DNA of 64,000 nt, from assembly GCA_965267185.1 (NCBI GenBank), contig OZ253937.1, positions 2,480,001 through 2,544,000 on the forward strand, written 5' to 3'. A model generated the notes under the pieces. The model ran no database searches. It saw nothing but the letters and a program-made list of their open reading frames with translations, and was not told the DNA's origin. The DNA is from G965267185 sp965267185. GTDB lineage: Bacteria; Pseudomonadota; Alphaproteobacteria; UBA6615. Of the stretch, positions 18,346 through 26,265 are shown in pieces. The position numbers and the translations under genes were made by a program. Position 1 is the first letter of the stretch, and the number at the start of each line of letters is the position of its first letter.

Positions 18346-19632
18346 TCAGGGCCGCAGCTGCCCGGCGCCGCGAACGACGTATTTGTAGCTGGTAAGCTGC
18401 TCGGCGCCGACCGGACCCCGCGCATGAAGCCGACCCGTCGAGATGCCGATTTCCGCCCCCATACCGAACTCGCCACCGTCGGCGAACTGGGTCGAGGTGT
18501 TGTGCATGACAATGCCGCTATCAACCCTGTCGAGAAACCGGACCGCCGTCGGAACATCGTCGGTCACGATGGCATCGGTATGGTTGGAACCGTGCTGGTT
18601 GATGTGATCGATCGCGCTGTCGACGCCGTCAACAACTTTCACCGACACGATGGAATCCAGATATTCGGTGTCCCAATCTTCGTCGCTCGCCGCCGCGATA
18701 CGCCCATCAACACTCTGCGCCGCGTCGTCGCCGCGAACTTCGCAACCGGCTTCCGTCAAATCGTCGACAATTGGCCCAAGCAATTCGGGCACCACCGAAC
18801 GGTCGATCAGAACCGTCTCCGTCGCACCGCAAATGCCCGTACGCCGCATCTTGGCGTTGAGCACGATCGAGCGTGCCATATCGGGTTGCGCTTGCTCGTG
18901 CACATAGGTGTGGCAAAGCCCCTCAAGGTGGGCGAACACCGGCATGCGGGCTTCCGCCTGCACACGCTCGACAAGCGATTTGCCGCCGCGCGGAACGATA
19001 ACGTCGATGAACTCGCTCATGCTCAACATGGCGCCGACCGCCGCACGGTCGGTCGTCGGCGGCGCTTGCAGGCACGTTTCGGGGAGCCCAGAGGCGGTAA
19101 GCCCCTGGCGTAAACATTCGAGTATGACGCCGGAGGTATGGAAGCTTTCGGATCCGCCACGGAGGATCGCAGCATTACCGGCCTTCAGGCAAAGACCGCC
19201 GGCATCCGCCGTAACGTTGGGCCGGGATTCGTAAATCACGCCGATGACGCCGAGCGGCACCCGGATGCGCGCGATTTTCAAACCGTTCGGCCGCTCCCAT
19301 TCGCCGAGCACCGTGCCGACCGGATCGGGCAGCGCCGCAACTTCTTCGAGCCCACGTGCCATGGCTTCGATCCGCTTGTCATCGAGAATCAACCGGTCGA
19401 GCAAGGCACCGCTAATTTGCTTCTGCTCCGCCGCTTCCACGTCGGTCGCGTTGGCAGCCAGAATATCGTCGCGGCGGTCGCGAATGGCCGCCGCAGCGGC
19501 GCGAATGGCTGTCTCTTTATCCGCACTCGTCGCCCGCGCTAATTCGCGCGCCGCCGATCGGGCAGCCGCGCCCATCTCGCTCATAATCGCGGCGATGTCG
19601 GCGTTTTCGGTTATGTCGTGCGCAACAGTCAT
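18346..19632 (-). CDS. proA: Glutamate-5-semialdehyde dehydrogenase (gamma-glutamyl phosphate reductase)
   Basis: The 428-residue aldehyde-dehydrogenase-fold enzyme reduces gamma-glutamyl phosphate with NADPH, the second step of proline synthesis. The catalytic cysteine is Cys268 in RRTGICGATE. The segments GVIYESRPNVTADA and ILRGGSESFHTS are typical. It is separated from its partner proB by an EamA transporter and a GC-rich inverted repeat, while in many relatives the two are adjacent. Confidence 0.96.
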   Translation of the reverse strand: MTVAHDITENADIAAIMSEMGAAARSAARELARATSADKETAIRAAAAAIRDRRDDILAANATDVEAAEQKQISGALLDRLILDDKRIEAMARGLEEVAALPDPVGTVLGEWERPNGLKIARIRVPLGVIGVIYESRPNVTADAGGLCLKAGNAAILRGGSESFHTSGVILECLRQGLTASGLPETCLQAPPTTDRAAVGAMLSMSEFIDVIVPRGGKSLVERVQAEARMPVFAHLEGLCHTYVHEQAQPDMARSIVLNAKMRRTGICGATETVLIDRSVVPELLGPIVDDLTEAGCEVRGDDAAQSVDGRIAAASDEDWDTEYLDSIVSVKVVDGVDSAIDHINQHGSNHTDAIVTDDVPTAVRFLDRVDSGIVMHNTSTQFADGGEFGMGAEIGISTGRLHARGPVGAEQLTSYKYVVRGAGQLRP

Positions 19633-19689
19633 GGTTTCACACCTTTTAAATGGCGCTATCAGTGAAAATAGTCAATTTGGACGGCAAGT

Positions 19690-20592
19690 TCATCTCGTTT
19701 GGCTCGACCGCCCGTTCGCCTGCGTCCCTAGCCAGATTCCGGCTAGAATAAGCACCCCACCCAACGCGGTCGGCCAGCCGAACCCTTCGCCGAAATAGAG
19801 CCAGCCGAATAGAGTGGCGAAGACCGGTTCGCCCAGCAACGTAACCGCCAGCAGGGTCGGCGGGATCGCCCGTACCGCCCAATTGTATCCCGTGTGCCCG
19901 ATTACCTGGCTTACCAGCGCGACCGCGACGAGCGCCCCATATGTCGCCGCTGTCAGGCCAGCCACCGGCAAACCCAAGACAACCACTGCAATCCATAGCA
20001 GCACCGCCGCGCCGCCATAGACCAGGGTCACGAACGGCAACAGGGCAACATCCTGCCGTGCCTTCTGGGCAAACAACAAGAAGCCCGCGAAACACAGGCC
20101 GCCCACCAGCGCTAGGAAATCGCCAAACAACGACGTATCACCATCAGCGGCGCTGCCGATGGCGATAACGATGCTGCCGGTAACGGCCAGGCCAATGCTG
20201 AACCACGTTAAACGGCCCGGCGGCACCCGCAGGATGAGTAGGCCGTAAAGTCCGAGCCAGACCGGGTTAAGCGTGACCAGCACGACCGAGTTGGCGATCG
20301 ACGTAAAATCGAGCGAGGCGATCCACGTTGCGAAGTGCAGCGCCAGGAAGACGGACGCGCCGGCGATAAGCTTTAGCTGCCGTCTGGTGAGGGCGCGAAG
20401 ATCCCGGTGAGCGATCAACAGTGTGATCGGCGCCAGCACCAGCGTTGCAATAGCGAGCCGGAAGGCAGCGATGACAATCGGATCGGCGTCGGCCAGGCGG
20501 ATGAAAATCGCGCCATGGCCCACGCTCACCAGCGCAACCGTCATGACCGTTACATAGACTGCGGTCGGGTGGTCGCTATCAGCCTGCCGCAA
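19690..20592 (-). CDS. EamA/DMT-family transporter
   Basis: The roughly 300-residue membrane protein has about ten hydrophobic segments in two EamA repeats (about 17-140 and 155-290), typical of drug/metabolite transporters that export amino acids or metabolites. Motifs such as GAIFIRLADADPIVIAAFRL and LLGEPVFATLFGWLYFGE belong to the EamA repeat. The start is uncertain: TTG 20592 gives a complete first membrane segment, while ATG 20544 would shorten it. It lies between proA and proB, next to a GC-rich repeat, so it may have been inserted into a pre-existing proBA pair. Its substrate cannot be told. Confidence 0.88.
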   Translation of the reverse strand: MRQADSDHPTAVYVTVMTVALVSVGHGAIFIRLADADPIVIAAFRLAIATLVLAPITLLIAHRDLRALTRRQLKLIAGASVFLALHFATWIASLDFTSIANSVVLVTLNPVWLGLYGLLILRVPPGRLTWFSIGLAVTGSIVIAIGSAADGDTSLFGDFLALVGGLCFAGFLLFAQKARQDVALLPFVTLVYGGAAVLLWIAVVVLGLPVAGLTAATYGALVAVALVSQVIGHTGYNWAVRAIPPTLLAVTLLGEPVFATLFGWLYFGEGFGWPTALGGVLILAGIWLGTQANGRSSQTR

Positions 20593-20594
20593 GC

Positions 20595-20695
20595 CCCCCC
20601 TCCCTAACCCTCCCCCTCGCTGGGGGGAGGGAATGACTATGAGGCGCGGCTAGGATCCTCCCTCCCCCCTTGAGGGGGAGGGATGGGGTGGGGGG
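20595..20695. repeat. GC-rich intergenic inverted repeat (two nested hairpins)
   Basis: The outer arms at 20595-20618 and 20672-20695 are reverse complements at about 21 of 24 positions, built on CCCTCCCCCTC/GAGGGGGAGGG. Inner arms GGGGGGAGGGA (20622-20632) and TCCCTCCCCCC (20659-20669) pair perfectly, so the unit can form a cruciform or double hairpin. This is the layout of REP/BIME-like dispersed elements of GC-rich proteobacteria. It lies between the EamA gene and proB, both on the minus strand, and would stop or stabilise the proB transcript. Confidence 0.75.
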
Positions 20696-20721
20696 TTCTG
20701 GAAAATGAATGGCAACAGCCA

Positions 20722-21867
20722 CTAGCTCAAGACCAGATCGTCGCGGTGGATCATCTCTTCGCGCCCACGGTAACCCAGCACCGCTTCGGTCTCGCTACTC
20801 TTGAGCCCACTAATGCGGTTTGCGTCACTGCTGGAATAGGCGCTCAAGCCGCGCGCCAGTTCTGCGCCATCCTCGCCGCGCACAATTACCGGATCGCCGC
20901 GTTCGAAGATGCCCTCGACTCCAACAATACCAGCCGGCAGGAGGCTCTTGCCGGCCGCCAACGCCTTTGCTGCACCGGCGTCGACGACAATCGTGCCGAC
21001 CGGATTCAGGCTAGCCGCGATCCATCGCTTGCGCGCCGTTTGCGGTTCGCCCTGGGGAATGAACCAGGTGCAAGTGGCGTCGCCATCGAAAGCGTTCAGG
21101 GGCTCGGCAATACGGCCATCACCAATGGCCAAGCGGCACCCGGCCTGCATAGCGATGCGCGCGGCCTCGATCTTGGTCACCATGCCGCCCGAGCCGTCCT
21201 CGTTGGATGTCGCCCCGGCCATCGCCTCGATCTCAGCAGTAACGGCACGGACTTCGCCAACATGGCTGGCGGTACTGTCGTGCGCCGGGTCGGCAGTATA
21301 GAGCCCATCGATGTCGGACAAGATCACACAAGTATCGGCGCTCACCATCTGAGCGACCCGTGCGGCCAGGCGGTCGTTATCGCCGAAGCGTATTTCATCG
21401 GTGGCGACCGTGTCGTTTTCGTTGATCACGGGAATCACACCCAGCCTCAAAAGCGTTGCGATGGTGGACCGCGCATTGAGGTAACGGCGGCGGTCCTCGG
21501 TGTCGTCCGCGGTGAGCAAAATCTGCGCCACCGGCACGTCGTGGCGCGCCAGCGCCTCCTGCCACGCATGGGCGAGGCGCACCTGACCCGTCGCGGCAGC
21601 CGCCTGACTTTCCTCCAGACGAAGTGCCCTGTTGCGCGGACCGCGCGCCAACCCGAGCAGCCGCCGGCCCACCGCGATAGCGCCCGACGACACGATCAGG
21701 ATTTCTGTTCCGGCCTTACGCAGTTCGGCCACGTCGGCGGCCAGCGCTTCGATCCACTGGGTATGGAGGTTGCCATCATCGTCGGCCAGCAAGGCCGAGC
21801 CGATTTTGATCACCAGGCGCCGGCTATCGCGGATCGATAGCGCGCCATTGCCCGTCACTTCGATCAT
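20722..21867 (-). CDS. proB: Glutamate 5-kinase
   Basis: The 381-residue amino acid kinase phosphorylates glutamate in the first step of proline synthesis. The N-terminal kinase domain has RLVIKIGSALL and VSSGAIAVGRRLLGL, and GGMVTKIEAA near residue 230. The C-terminal PUA domain (about 285-365) is present. Feedback inhibition by proline is typical of the family. The ATG at 21867 overlaps the obgE stop by four bases (ATGA), so it is coupled to obgE. Confidence 0.96.
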   Translation of the reverse strand: MIEVTGNGALSIRDSRRLVIKIGSALLADDDGNLHTQWIEALAADVAELRKAGTEILIVSSGAIAVGRRLLGLARGPRNRALRLEESQAAAATGQVRLAHAWQEALARHDVPVAQILLTADDTEDRRRYLNARSTIATLLRLGVIPVINENDTVATDEIRFGDNDRLAARVAQMVSADTCVILSDIDGLYTADPAHDSTASHVGEVRAVTAEIEAMAGATSNEDGSGGMVTKIEAARIAMQAGCRLAIGDGRIAEPLNAFDGDATCTWFIPQGEPQTARKRWIAASLNPVGTIVVDAGAAKALAAGKSLLPAGIVGVEGIFERGDPVIVRGEDGAELARGLSAYSSSDANRISGLKSSETEAVLGYRGREEMIHRDDLVLS

Positions 21868-22913
21868 TGGGCAGCTTCTGGTGTCGGCTCGTCCCAGGAC
21901 GGTCCGCTATCGATTGTTTCGGCCTTGACGATATGGCGCCGCAGCGCCCGCAAGGCGTCAGCGACATTGCGCCCGGACACGCCGGATATCGCCAGGACTT
22001 CCTGGCCTGCGACTTCGGAGAGCCGTTCCCGAATTTCCACGGCGGCTTCCTCGGTCAACGCGTCAACCTTGTTGAGGGCAACGATTTCAGGCTTCTCGGT
22101 GAGCCCGCCGCCATAAGCGACTAATTCATCGCGGACGGTTTTGTAAGCCTCGACCGCGGCGTCCGCACCCACCGTGCCATCGACCAGATGCAGCAACACC
22201 CGGCATCGCTCCACGTGCCCCAAAAAGCGGACACCGAGTCCTTTTCCCTCATGCGCCCCTTCGATCAACCCCGGAATGTCGGCGAGCACAAATTCCGCAT
22301 CATCGGCGCCGACGACACCGAGCGCCGGGTGCAGCGTGGTGAACGGATAGTCGGCAATTTTCGGCGTCGCCTGCGTTACCGCCGCGAGAAATGTCGACTT
22401 ACCGGCATTGGGCAGACCGACAAGCCCGGCATCGGCGATCAGCTTGAGCCGCAGCCACAGCCACGCTTCTTCGCCCGGCCAACCGGTATCGGCGCGGCGC
22501 GGCGCTTGATTGGTCGCGCTCTTGAACCGGGTATTGCCACGGCCGCCATCGCCACCATGGGCGATCACCATGCGCTGGCCGACTTCGGTCAAATCGGCGA
22601 TGACGGTTTGCTTATCCTCGGCGAGAACCTGGGTCCCGACGGGCAGTTTCAGGACGACGGGCGGCGCGGCAGCGCCGCTACGGTCTTTGCCCTGCCCATC
22701 CTGGCCACGCTTGGCCTTGAAGTGCTGCTGGTAGCGGTAGTCGATCAGCGTGTTAAGCCCGCCGACACATTCGACGACAACGTCGCCACCGCGGCCGCCA
22801 TCGCCGCCATCGGGACCACCGAACGCAACATTTTTCTCGCGGCGAAACGATACGCAGCCGTTTCCGCCGTCACCGGAACGGACGTAAACCTTCGCCTCGT
22901 CGAGAAATTTCAT
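21864..22913 (-). CDS. obgE: Obg family GTPase CgtA
   Basis: The 349-residue GTPase associates with the 50S subunit and takes part in ribosome assembly and stress control. The Obg glycine-rich fold occupies about 1-158 (KFLDEAKVYVRSGDGGNG...GGPDGGDGGRGG), and the G domain has G1 GLPNAGKS at 166-173, G3 DIPGLIEGA and G4 NKVD. The C-terminal OCT domain seen in some Obg proteins is absent, as in many alphaproteobacteria. It follows rpmA and leads into proB. Confidence 0.97.
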   Translation of the reverse strand: MKFLDEAKVYVRSGDGGNGCVSFRREKNVAFGGPDGGDGGRGGDVVVECVGGLNTLIDYRYQQHFKAKRGQDGQGKDRSGAAAPPVVLKLPVGTQVLAEDKQTVIADLTEVGQRMVIAHGGDGGRGNTRFKSATNQAPRRADTGWPGEEAWLWLRLKLIADAGLVGLPNAGKSTFLAAVTQATPKIADYPFTTLHPALGVVGADDAEFVLADIPGLIEGAHEGKGLGVRFLGHVERCRVLLHLVDGTVGADAAVEAYKTVRDELVAYGGGLTEKPEIVALNKVDALTEEAAVEIRERLSEVAGQEVLAISGVSGRNVADALRALRRHIVKAETIDSGPSWDEPTPEAAQ

Positions 22914-22941
22914 CGCCCAGAGATCCTAGATATGCGGTCTC

Positions 22942-22980
22942 AGAATAAATAACGGGGAGATCAGTTGCCCAATCTCCCCG
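22942..22980 (-). terminator. Intrinsic terminator after rplU-rpmA
   Basis: Read on the minus strand, CGGGGAGAT (22980-22972) pairs perfectly with ATCTCCCCG (22961-22953) around a 10-base loop and is followed by a T-rich run (TTATTTATT, 22952-22944). It lies about 30 bases after the rpmA stop and before obgE, so it should separate the ribosomal-protein transcript from obgE at least partly. Confidence 0.7.
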
Positions 22981-23009
22981 AACAAACACTCGGCCTCGCG
23001 GCAGCCGTT

Positions 23010-23267
23010 CTAGGCCGGCGGCTCAACCGACACGAAAGCACGCCCGCCACGGCCGCGGTTGAACGTGACGCGGCCTTCGACCAGAGCGAACAGCGTGTGG
23101 TCCTTACCCATGCCGACATTGTCGCCGGGATGAAACTTGGTGCCGCGCTGGCGGACGATAATGTTGCCGGGGATCACGTCCTGCCCGCCATACTTCTTGA
23201 TGCCGAGGCGCCGGCCGGCCGAATCACGGCCGTTGCGTGAGCTGCCGCCTGCTTTTTTATGGGCCAT
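23010..23267 (-). CDS. rpmA: 50S ribosomal protein L27
   Basis: The 85-residue L27 starts MAHKKAGGSSRNGRDSAGRR, the conserved N-terminus that reaches the peptidyl-transferase centre, and continues LGIKKYGGQDVIPGNI and FALVEGRVTF. It lies six bases after rplU; its ribosome-binding site AAGGAG overlaps the end of rplU. Confidence 0.98.
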   Translation of the reverse strand: MAHKKAGGSSRNGRDSAGRRLGIKKYGGQDVIPGNIIVRQRGTKFHPGDNVGMGKDHTLFALVEGRVTFNRGRGGRAFVSVEPPA

Positions 23268-23273
23268 CGTTGA

Positions 23274-23933
23274 TTACTCCTTGTCGCCGGTGCTCTTGGA
23301 ACGCGTCGTCGTGCGCTTTGCGGCCGGTTTCTTCGCGGCGGGCTTTTTCGCCGCCGGTTTCTTCGGTGCAGCCTTCTTAGCCGTGGTCGCCTTAGCTGCG
23401 GGCTTCTTCGCCGCCGGCTTTTTCGCGGCAGGTTTTTTAGGTGCCGCTTTCTTGGCCGCTGGCTTCTTCGCCGCCGGTTTGGCCGCGGGCTTCTTCGCTG
23501 CAGGTTTTGCTGCTGGCTTCGCGGCTGCCGGTTTGGCTTCTTCGGCGGGTGCCGCGTCAGCCTTTTCGGCCTTGTCTTCTGTGGTCTTCGCCTTGGCGGC
23601 GCGTTTCGGCGTCGCTTTCGCCTTGCCGGTTACATCAGTAATGCGCAGAACCGTAACATCCTGGCGGTGGCCTTGGGTCCGGCGATAGCCCTTCCGGCGC
23701 TTTTTCTTAAAGACGACGATCTTGTCGCCACGAGTCTGCTCCAGGACCTCGGCGCTTACTGCCGCCCCCTCGACGATCGGCGTCCCGACGGTGCTCGATT
23801 TATCGTCATTAAGCATCAATACGGGCGCGAGCGAGATCGTGCTGCCGGGATCGCCCTCGAGCTTTTCCACGGCCAGAATATCGCCATTGGCGACCCGGTA
23901 CTGCTTTCCGCCGGTTTTGATAACTGCATACAT
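23274..23933 (-). CDS. rplU: 50S ribosomal protein L21 with long Lys/Ala/Pro-rich tail
   Basis: The first 104 residues are ordinary L21 (MYAVIKTGGKQYRV, then FKKKRRKGYRRTQGHRQ), which binds 23S rRNA in the large subunit. Residues 105-219 form a tail made almost wholly of Lys, Ala and Pro (repeated AAKKPA units) with a short acidic patch near 118-133, so the protein is about twice the usual length. Similar but usually shorter basic tails exist on L21 of some alphaproteobacteria. The tail resembles a histone H1-like extension and should be disordered. The codons are in frame with no stop, so this is not a fusion artefact visible in the sequence. Confidence 0.93.
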   Translation of the reverse strand: MYAVIKTGGKQYRVANGDILAVEKLEGDPGSTISLAPVLMLNDDKSSTVGTPIVEGAAVSAEVLEQTRGDKIVVFKKKRRKGYRRTQGHRQDVTVLRITDVTGKAKATPKRAAKAKTTEDKAEKADAAPAEEAKPAAAKPAAKPAAKKPAAKPAAKKPAAKKAAPKKPAAKKPAAKKPAAKATTAKKAAPKKPAAKKPAAKKPAAKRTTTRSKSTGDKE

Positions 23934-24050
23934 AGCGTTTGGTCCAATTGGGCGCTACAGCCGCGCTAGGCCCGCAGCCGCCACACCGAAATTCGTTCGG
24001 AAAAACAACGCGGACCGCCGGATTCCACAGCTGCCCGTCTTGCGGGCCGG

Positions 24051-24078
24051 ACTATACGCCGCCCGCCGCCGCTGTCAA
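24051..24078 (-). promoter_or_regulatory. Sigma-70-type promoter for rplU-rpmA
   Basis: On the minus strand TTGACA (24078-24073) and TATAGT (24056-24051) are separated by 16 bases, close to consensus. Transcription would begin near 24044, giving a leader of about 110 bases before the rplU ATG at 23933, long enough for autoregulatory structure. Confidence 0.7.
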
Positions 24079-24126
24079 CTATTGTCGCACAGGCGGAAGC
24101 CGCCATTTTCTCATGTTTACAGCGGC

Positions 24127-24155
24127 TTGCGGCGGCCTTGGCGCTTGCGTTATAC
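24127..24155 (+). promoter_or_regulatory. Probable promoter of the tRNA-Ser gene
   Basis: TTGCGG (24127-24132) and TTATAC (24150-24155) are 17 bases apart, and the predicted start lies about 40 bases before the tRNA. It is divergent from the rplU promoter. Confidence 0.5.
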
Positions 24156-24203
24156 GAGGCACGCTTCGCTCGCGGGCTCGGATCCCGTGACCGGGCCCTT
24201 AGC

Positions 24204-24292
24204 GGAGGGGTGCCGGAGTGGTTGAACGGGGCGGTCTCGAAAACCGTTGTGCCTTATGGGTACCCAGGGTTCGAATCCCTGTCCCTCCGCCA
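24204..24292 (+). tRNA. tRNA-Ser (anticodon CGA)
   Basis: A complete class II tRNA folds from this interval. The acceptor stem 24204-24210 (GGAGGGG) pairs with 24282-24288, with one G-T pair at the inner end, followed by G73 and an encoded CCA (24290-24292). The anticodon loop CTCGAAA puts CGA at 24238-24240, reading the UCG serine codon. A long variable arm precedes the T arm (AGGGTTCGAATCCCT). The encoded CCA is normal in proteobacteria. A short inverted repeat (CCGGCAT 24312-24318 / ATGCCGG 24333-24339) follows and may mark the transcript end. Confidence 0.97.
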
Positions 24293-24382
24293 TAAATCTG
24301 AAAAGATTGCCCGGCATACGCCGGCACCGTGATGCCGGCGAGCGGTGTCAGCCGCGTCGACTTTCGCCAAAGACAAATTGTT

Positions 24383-24410
24383 TTGACAACGCTCCGGCGC
24401 ACCACATACT
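24383..24410 (+). promoter_or_regulatory. Candidate promoter of the flavoprotein/HdrB-like operon
   Basis: TTGACA (24383-24388) and CATACT (24405-24410) are 16 bases apart, about 100 bases upstream of the ATG at 24519. The -10 box is imperfect. No FNR/FixK palindrome is seen here, so oxygen control is not indicated. Confidence 0.5.
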
Positions 24411-24518
24411 TGCGCGAGATGGGGTTTTGCAGACAACGGTCGCCGTTCACGTCCCAGCGCGGTTAGCGCATATCGGTCCCGTTGCTGCATCGATCTTTAG
24501 TTCCGAGCCGGCGGCGCA

Positions 24519-26234
24519 ATGAAGATTTTGGAGACGGATGTCGCGATTGTCGGCGGCGGTGCAGCAGGATGCTATGCCGCGCTTAAGCTCGCCGAGAAAC
24601 AGGTAAAGTCCGTCATCGTCTGCAAAGGGCTTGTCGGCAAAAGCGGCGCGTCGATCTTCGCCGGTAATCTTGTTCTGTCGGGAAAATTGCTCGGCAACAG
24701 CGACGAACAGGCTAAAAACACCGCCGAATTCCTGATCAAATATCACAATCAGTTCCTGATCGATCAGAACTGGGCGCGCCGGTGCGGCGCGTGGATCGAG
24801 AACACTTACTATGCCGAGCTCGAGGAAGCGGGCCTCTACTTCCGGCGCGATGATGCCGGGTCGATGGTCGTTAGTCCTGGCAAGATCAGAAGCGTCGCTG
24901 CAAATACACAAGGCAACTCCGGCGTTCCATTCATGGATCTGCGCCGCAAGCAGATCATGAAGGCCGGTGTTCGAACGGTCGAAGAGACGACCGTCACCTC
25001 GCTTCTGCACAAGCCGGACGGTTCGATCGGCGGCGTTTTCGGCCTCGACTACATTACCGGCGAATATGTCGTCGTTCTCGCCCGCGCGGTCATCCTCGCC
25101 ACCGGCTACTCCGACCGATTGCATCAACGCTCGACCGGCACAAGGGAGATGTCGGCCGACGGGATCGCAATGGCGTGGCGTGCGGGCGCCAATCTCGTCA
25201 ACCTGGAAATGCAGTGGTGGCACACCAATGACGTGGCCCACCCGCCTTCCTGGCAACGCATGCAGATATATCCCAACCCGATACTCGGTTCCGAAAAGTC
25301 GGCCCGGATGGTGAATGGCGAGGGCGAAGAGTTCTTCAATCAACAGGTTGACGACCCGATGGCGTTCGGACCCTACACGGTCCAACTCAAGGCCCTCGTC
25401 AAACAAGTACGCGCCGGCAAGGCGTCTTACGAAGGCGGCTACTATGCGGGTTTCGACCATACCGAACCCGGCGAAGTGGAAGCCTATACGACTTATGGCA
25501 AACCATTTCGCCAGGTCGGCCTCGACCCGATGAAATCGCTGTTGGAGACCGCCGTCACCGCCCACTACCGGCAAGGTGGCGTGCAGGTGGATACGGAGAC
25601 CATGCGCTCCTCCCTACCCGGGCTTTATGTCGCCGGCGGGCTGGCGGGCCATAGCAACGGGCTGATCGCGTTGGCCACCTTCGACGGCAAGACCGCCGCG
25701 GATGGCGTGGCGGAGGCAATCGATGGTTTAGCTATGTGCACGATGCCGGAGACCGAAGCCGAGGCGGAACGGGAGCGTTTGGAGCAGCTATTCGGCGGCA
25801 CCAAGGAAGGGCCCACACCGCTTCAGGTCAAAGAAAAGATTCGGCGCATCATGTGGGACAGAGTCGGCGTGGAAAAGGACGACGCCAGCCTGCGCGCCGC
25901 GTTGGACGAGCTCGACCAATTGCGCGCACTGGAGCTGCCGCGGATGCAAATCGGCAATCCGACCCGGCAAGTCAACTACGAATGGCTGGACGCCATCGAC
26001 GTCCACAATATGCTCGACGCCGCCGAGCTGATCACTCACGCCTCCCTCGAACGGCGTGAAAGCCGCGGCCCGTTCATTCGCACCGACTTTCCCGAGATGG
26101 ACAACAAAAACTGGCTCGCCGCCAACGTCATGATCAAAACTGACAACGGGTTCCGGTTCGAGCAAAAGCCCTACGATCTGCCGTTTTTTGCGCCAGACTT
26201 TGAACGCCGCGACAACTTGATGGTTCCGTGGTGA
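24519..26234 (+). CDS. FAD-binding flavoprotein of the fumarate reductase/AprA/aspartate oxidase superfamily
   Basis: The 571-residue protein has the FAD-binding start ETDVAIVGGGAAGCYAALKL (dinucleotide-binding glycines 12-17) and a C-terminal helical domain, the shape of succinate dehydrogenase/fumarate reductase flavoproteins. Key residues differ. The histidine that covalently binds FAD in SdhA/FrdA (SHT motif) is replaced by KSGAS at 41-45, so FAD is probably non-covalent. The substrate motif HPTG is replaced by EMQWWHTND (230-238), and the usual NRLGSN near the C-terminal active-site arginine reads GHSNGL (376-382). It has no Tat signal and should be cytoplasmic. It heads an operon with an FeS subunit and an HdrB-like subunit. 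It probably reduces or oxidises a substrate other than fumarate, but this is inference; a fumarate reductase or aspartate-oxidase role is not excluded. Confidence 0.75.
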   Translation: MKILETDVAIVGGGAAGCYAALKLAEKQVKSVIVCKGLVGKSGASIFAGNLVLSGKLLGNSDEQAKNTAEFLIKYHNQFLIDQNWARRCGAWIENTYYAELEEAGLYFRRDDAGSMVVSPGKIRSVAANTQGNSGVPFMDLRRKQIMKAGVRTVEETTVTSLLHKPDGSIGGVFGLDYITGEYVVVLARAVILATGYSDRLHQRSTGTREMSADGIAMAWRAGANLVNLEMQWWHTNDVAHPPSWQRMQIYPNPILGSEKSARMVNGEGEEFFNQQVDDPMAFGPYTVQLKALVKQVRAGKASYEGGYYAGFDHTEPGEVEAYTTYGKPFRQVGLDPMKSLLETAVTAHYRQGGVQVDTETMRSSLPGLYVAGGLAGHSNGLIALATFDGKTAADGVAEAIDGLAMCTMPETEAEAERERLEQLFGGTKEGPTPLQVKEKIRRIMWDRVGVEKDDASLRAALDELDQLRALELPRMQIGNPTRQVNYEWLDAIDVHNMLDAAELITHASLERRESRGPFIRTDFPEMDNKNWLAANVMIKTDNGFRFEQKPYDLPFFAPDFERRDNLMVPW

Positions 26235-26265
26235 CCGGCGCTAATCAGCGAAAGCCTCGCGTTAC

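Noticed and set aside
23300..23620. Tandem DNA repeats
   Set aside because: The repetition is explained by the AAKKPA-rich coding tail of rplU rather than a mobile element or CRISPR array.
24138..24332. Open frame across the tRNA-Ser gene
   Set aside because: The frame runs through a complete tRNA, so it is coincidental.
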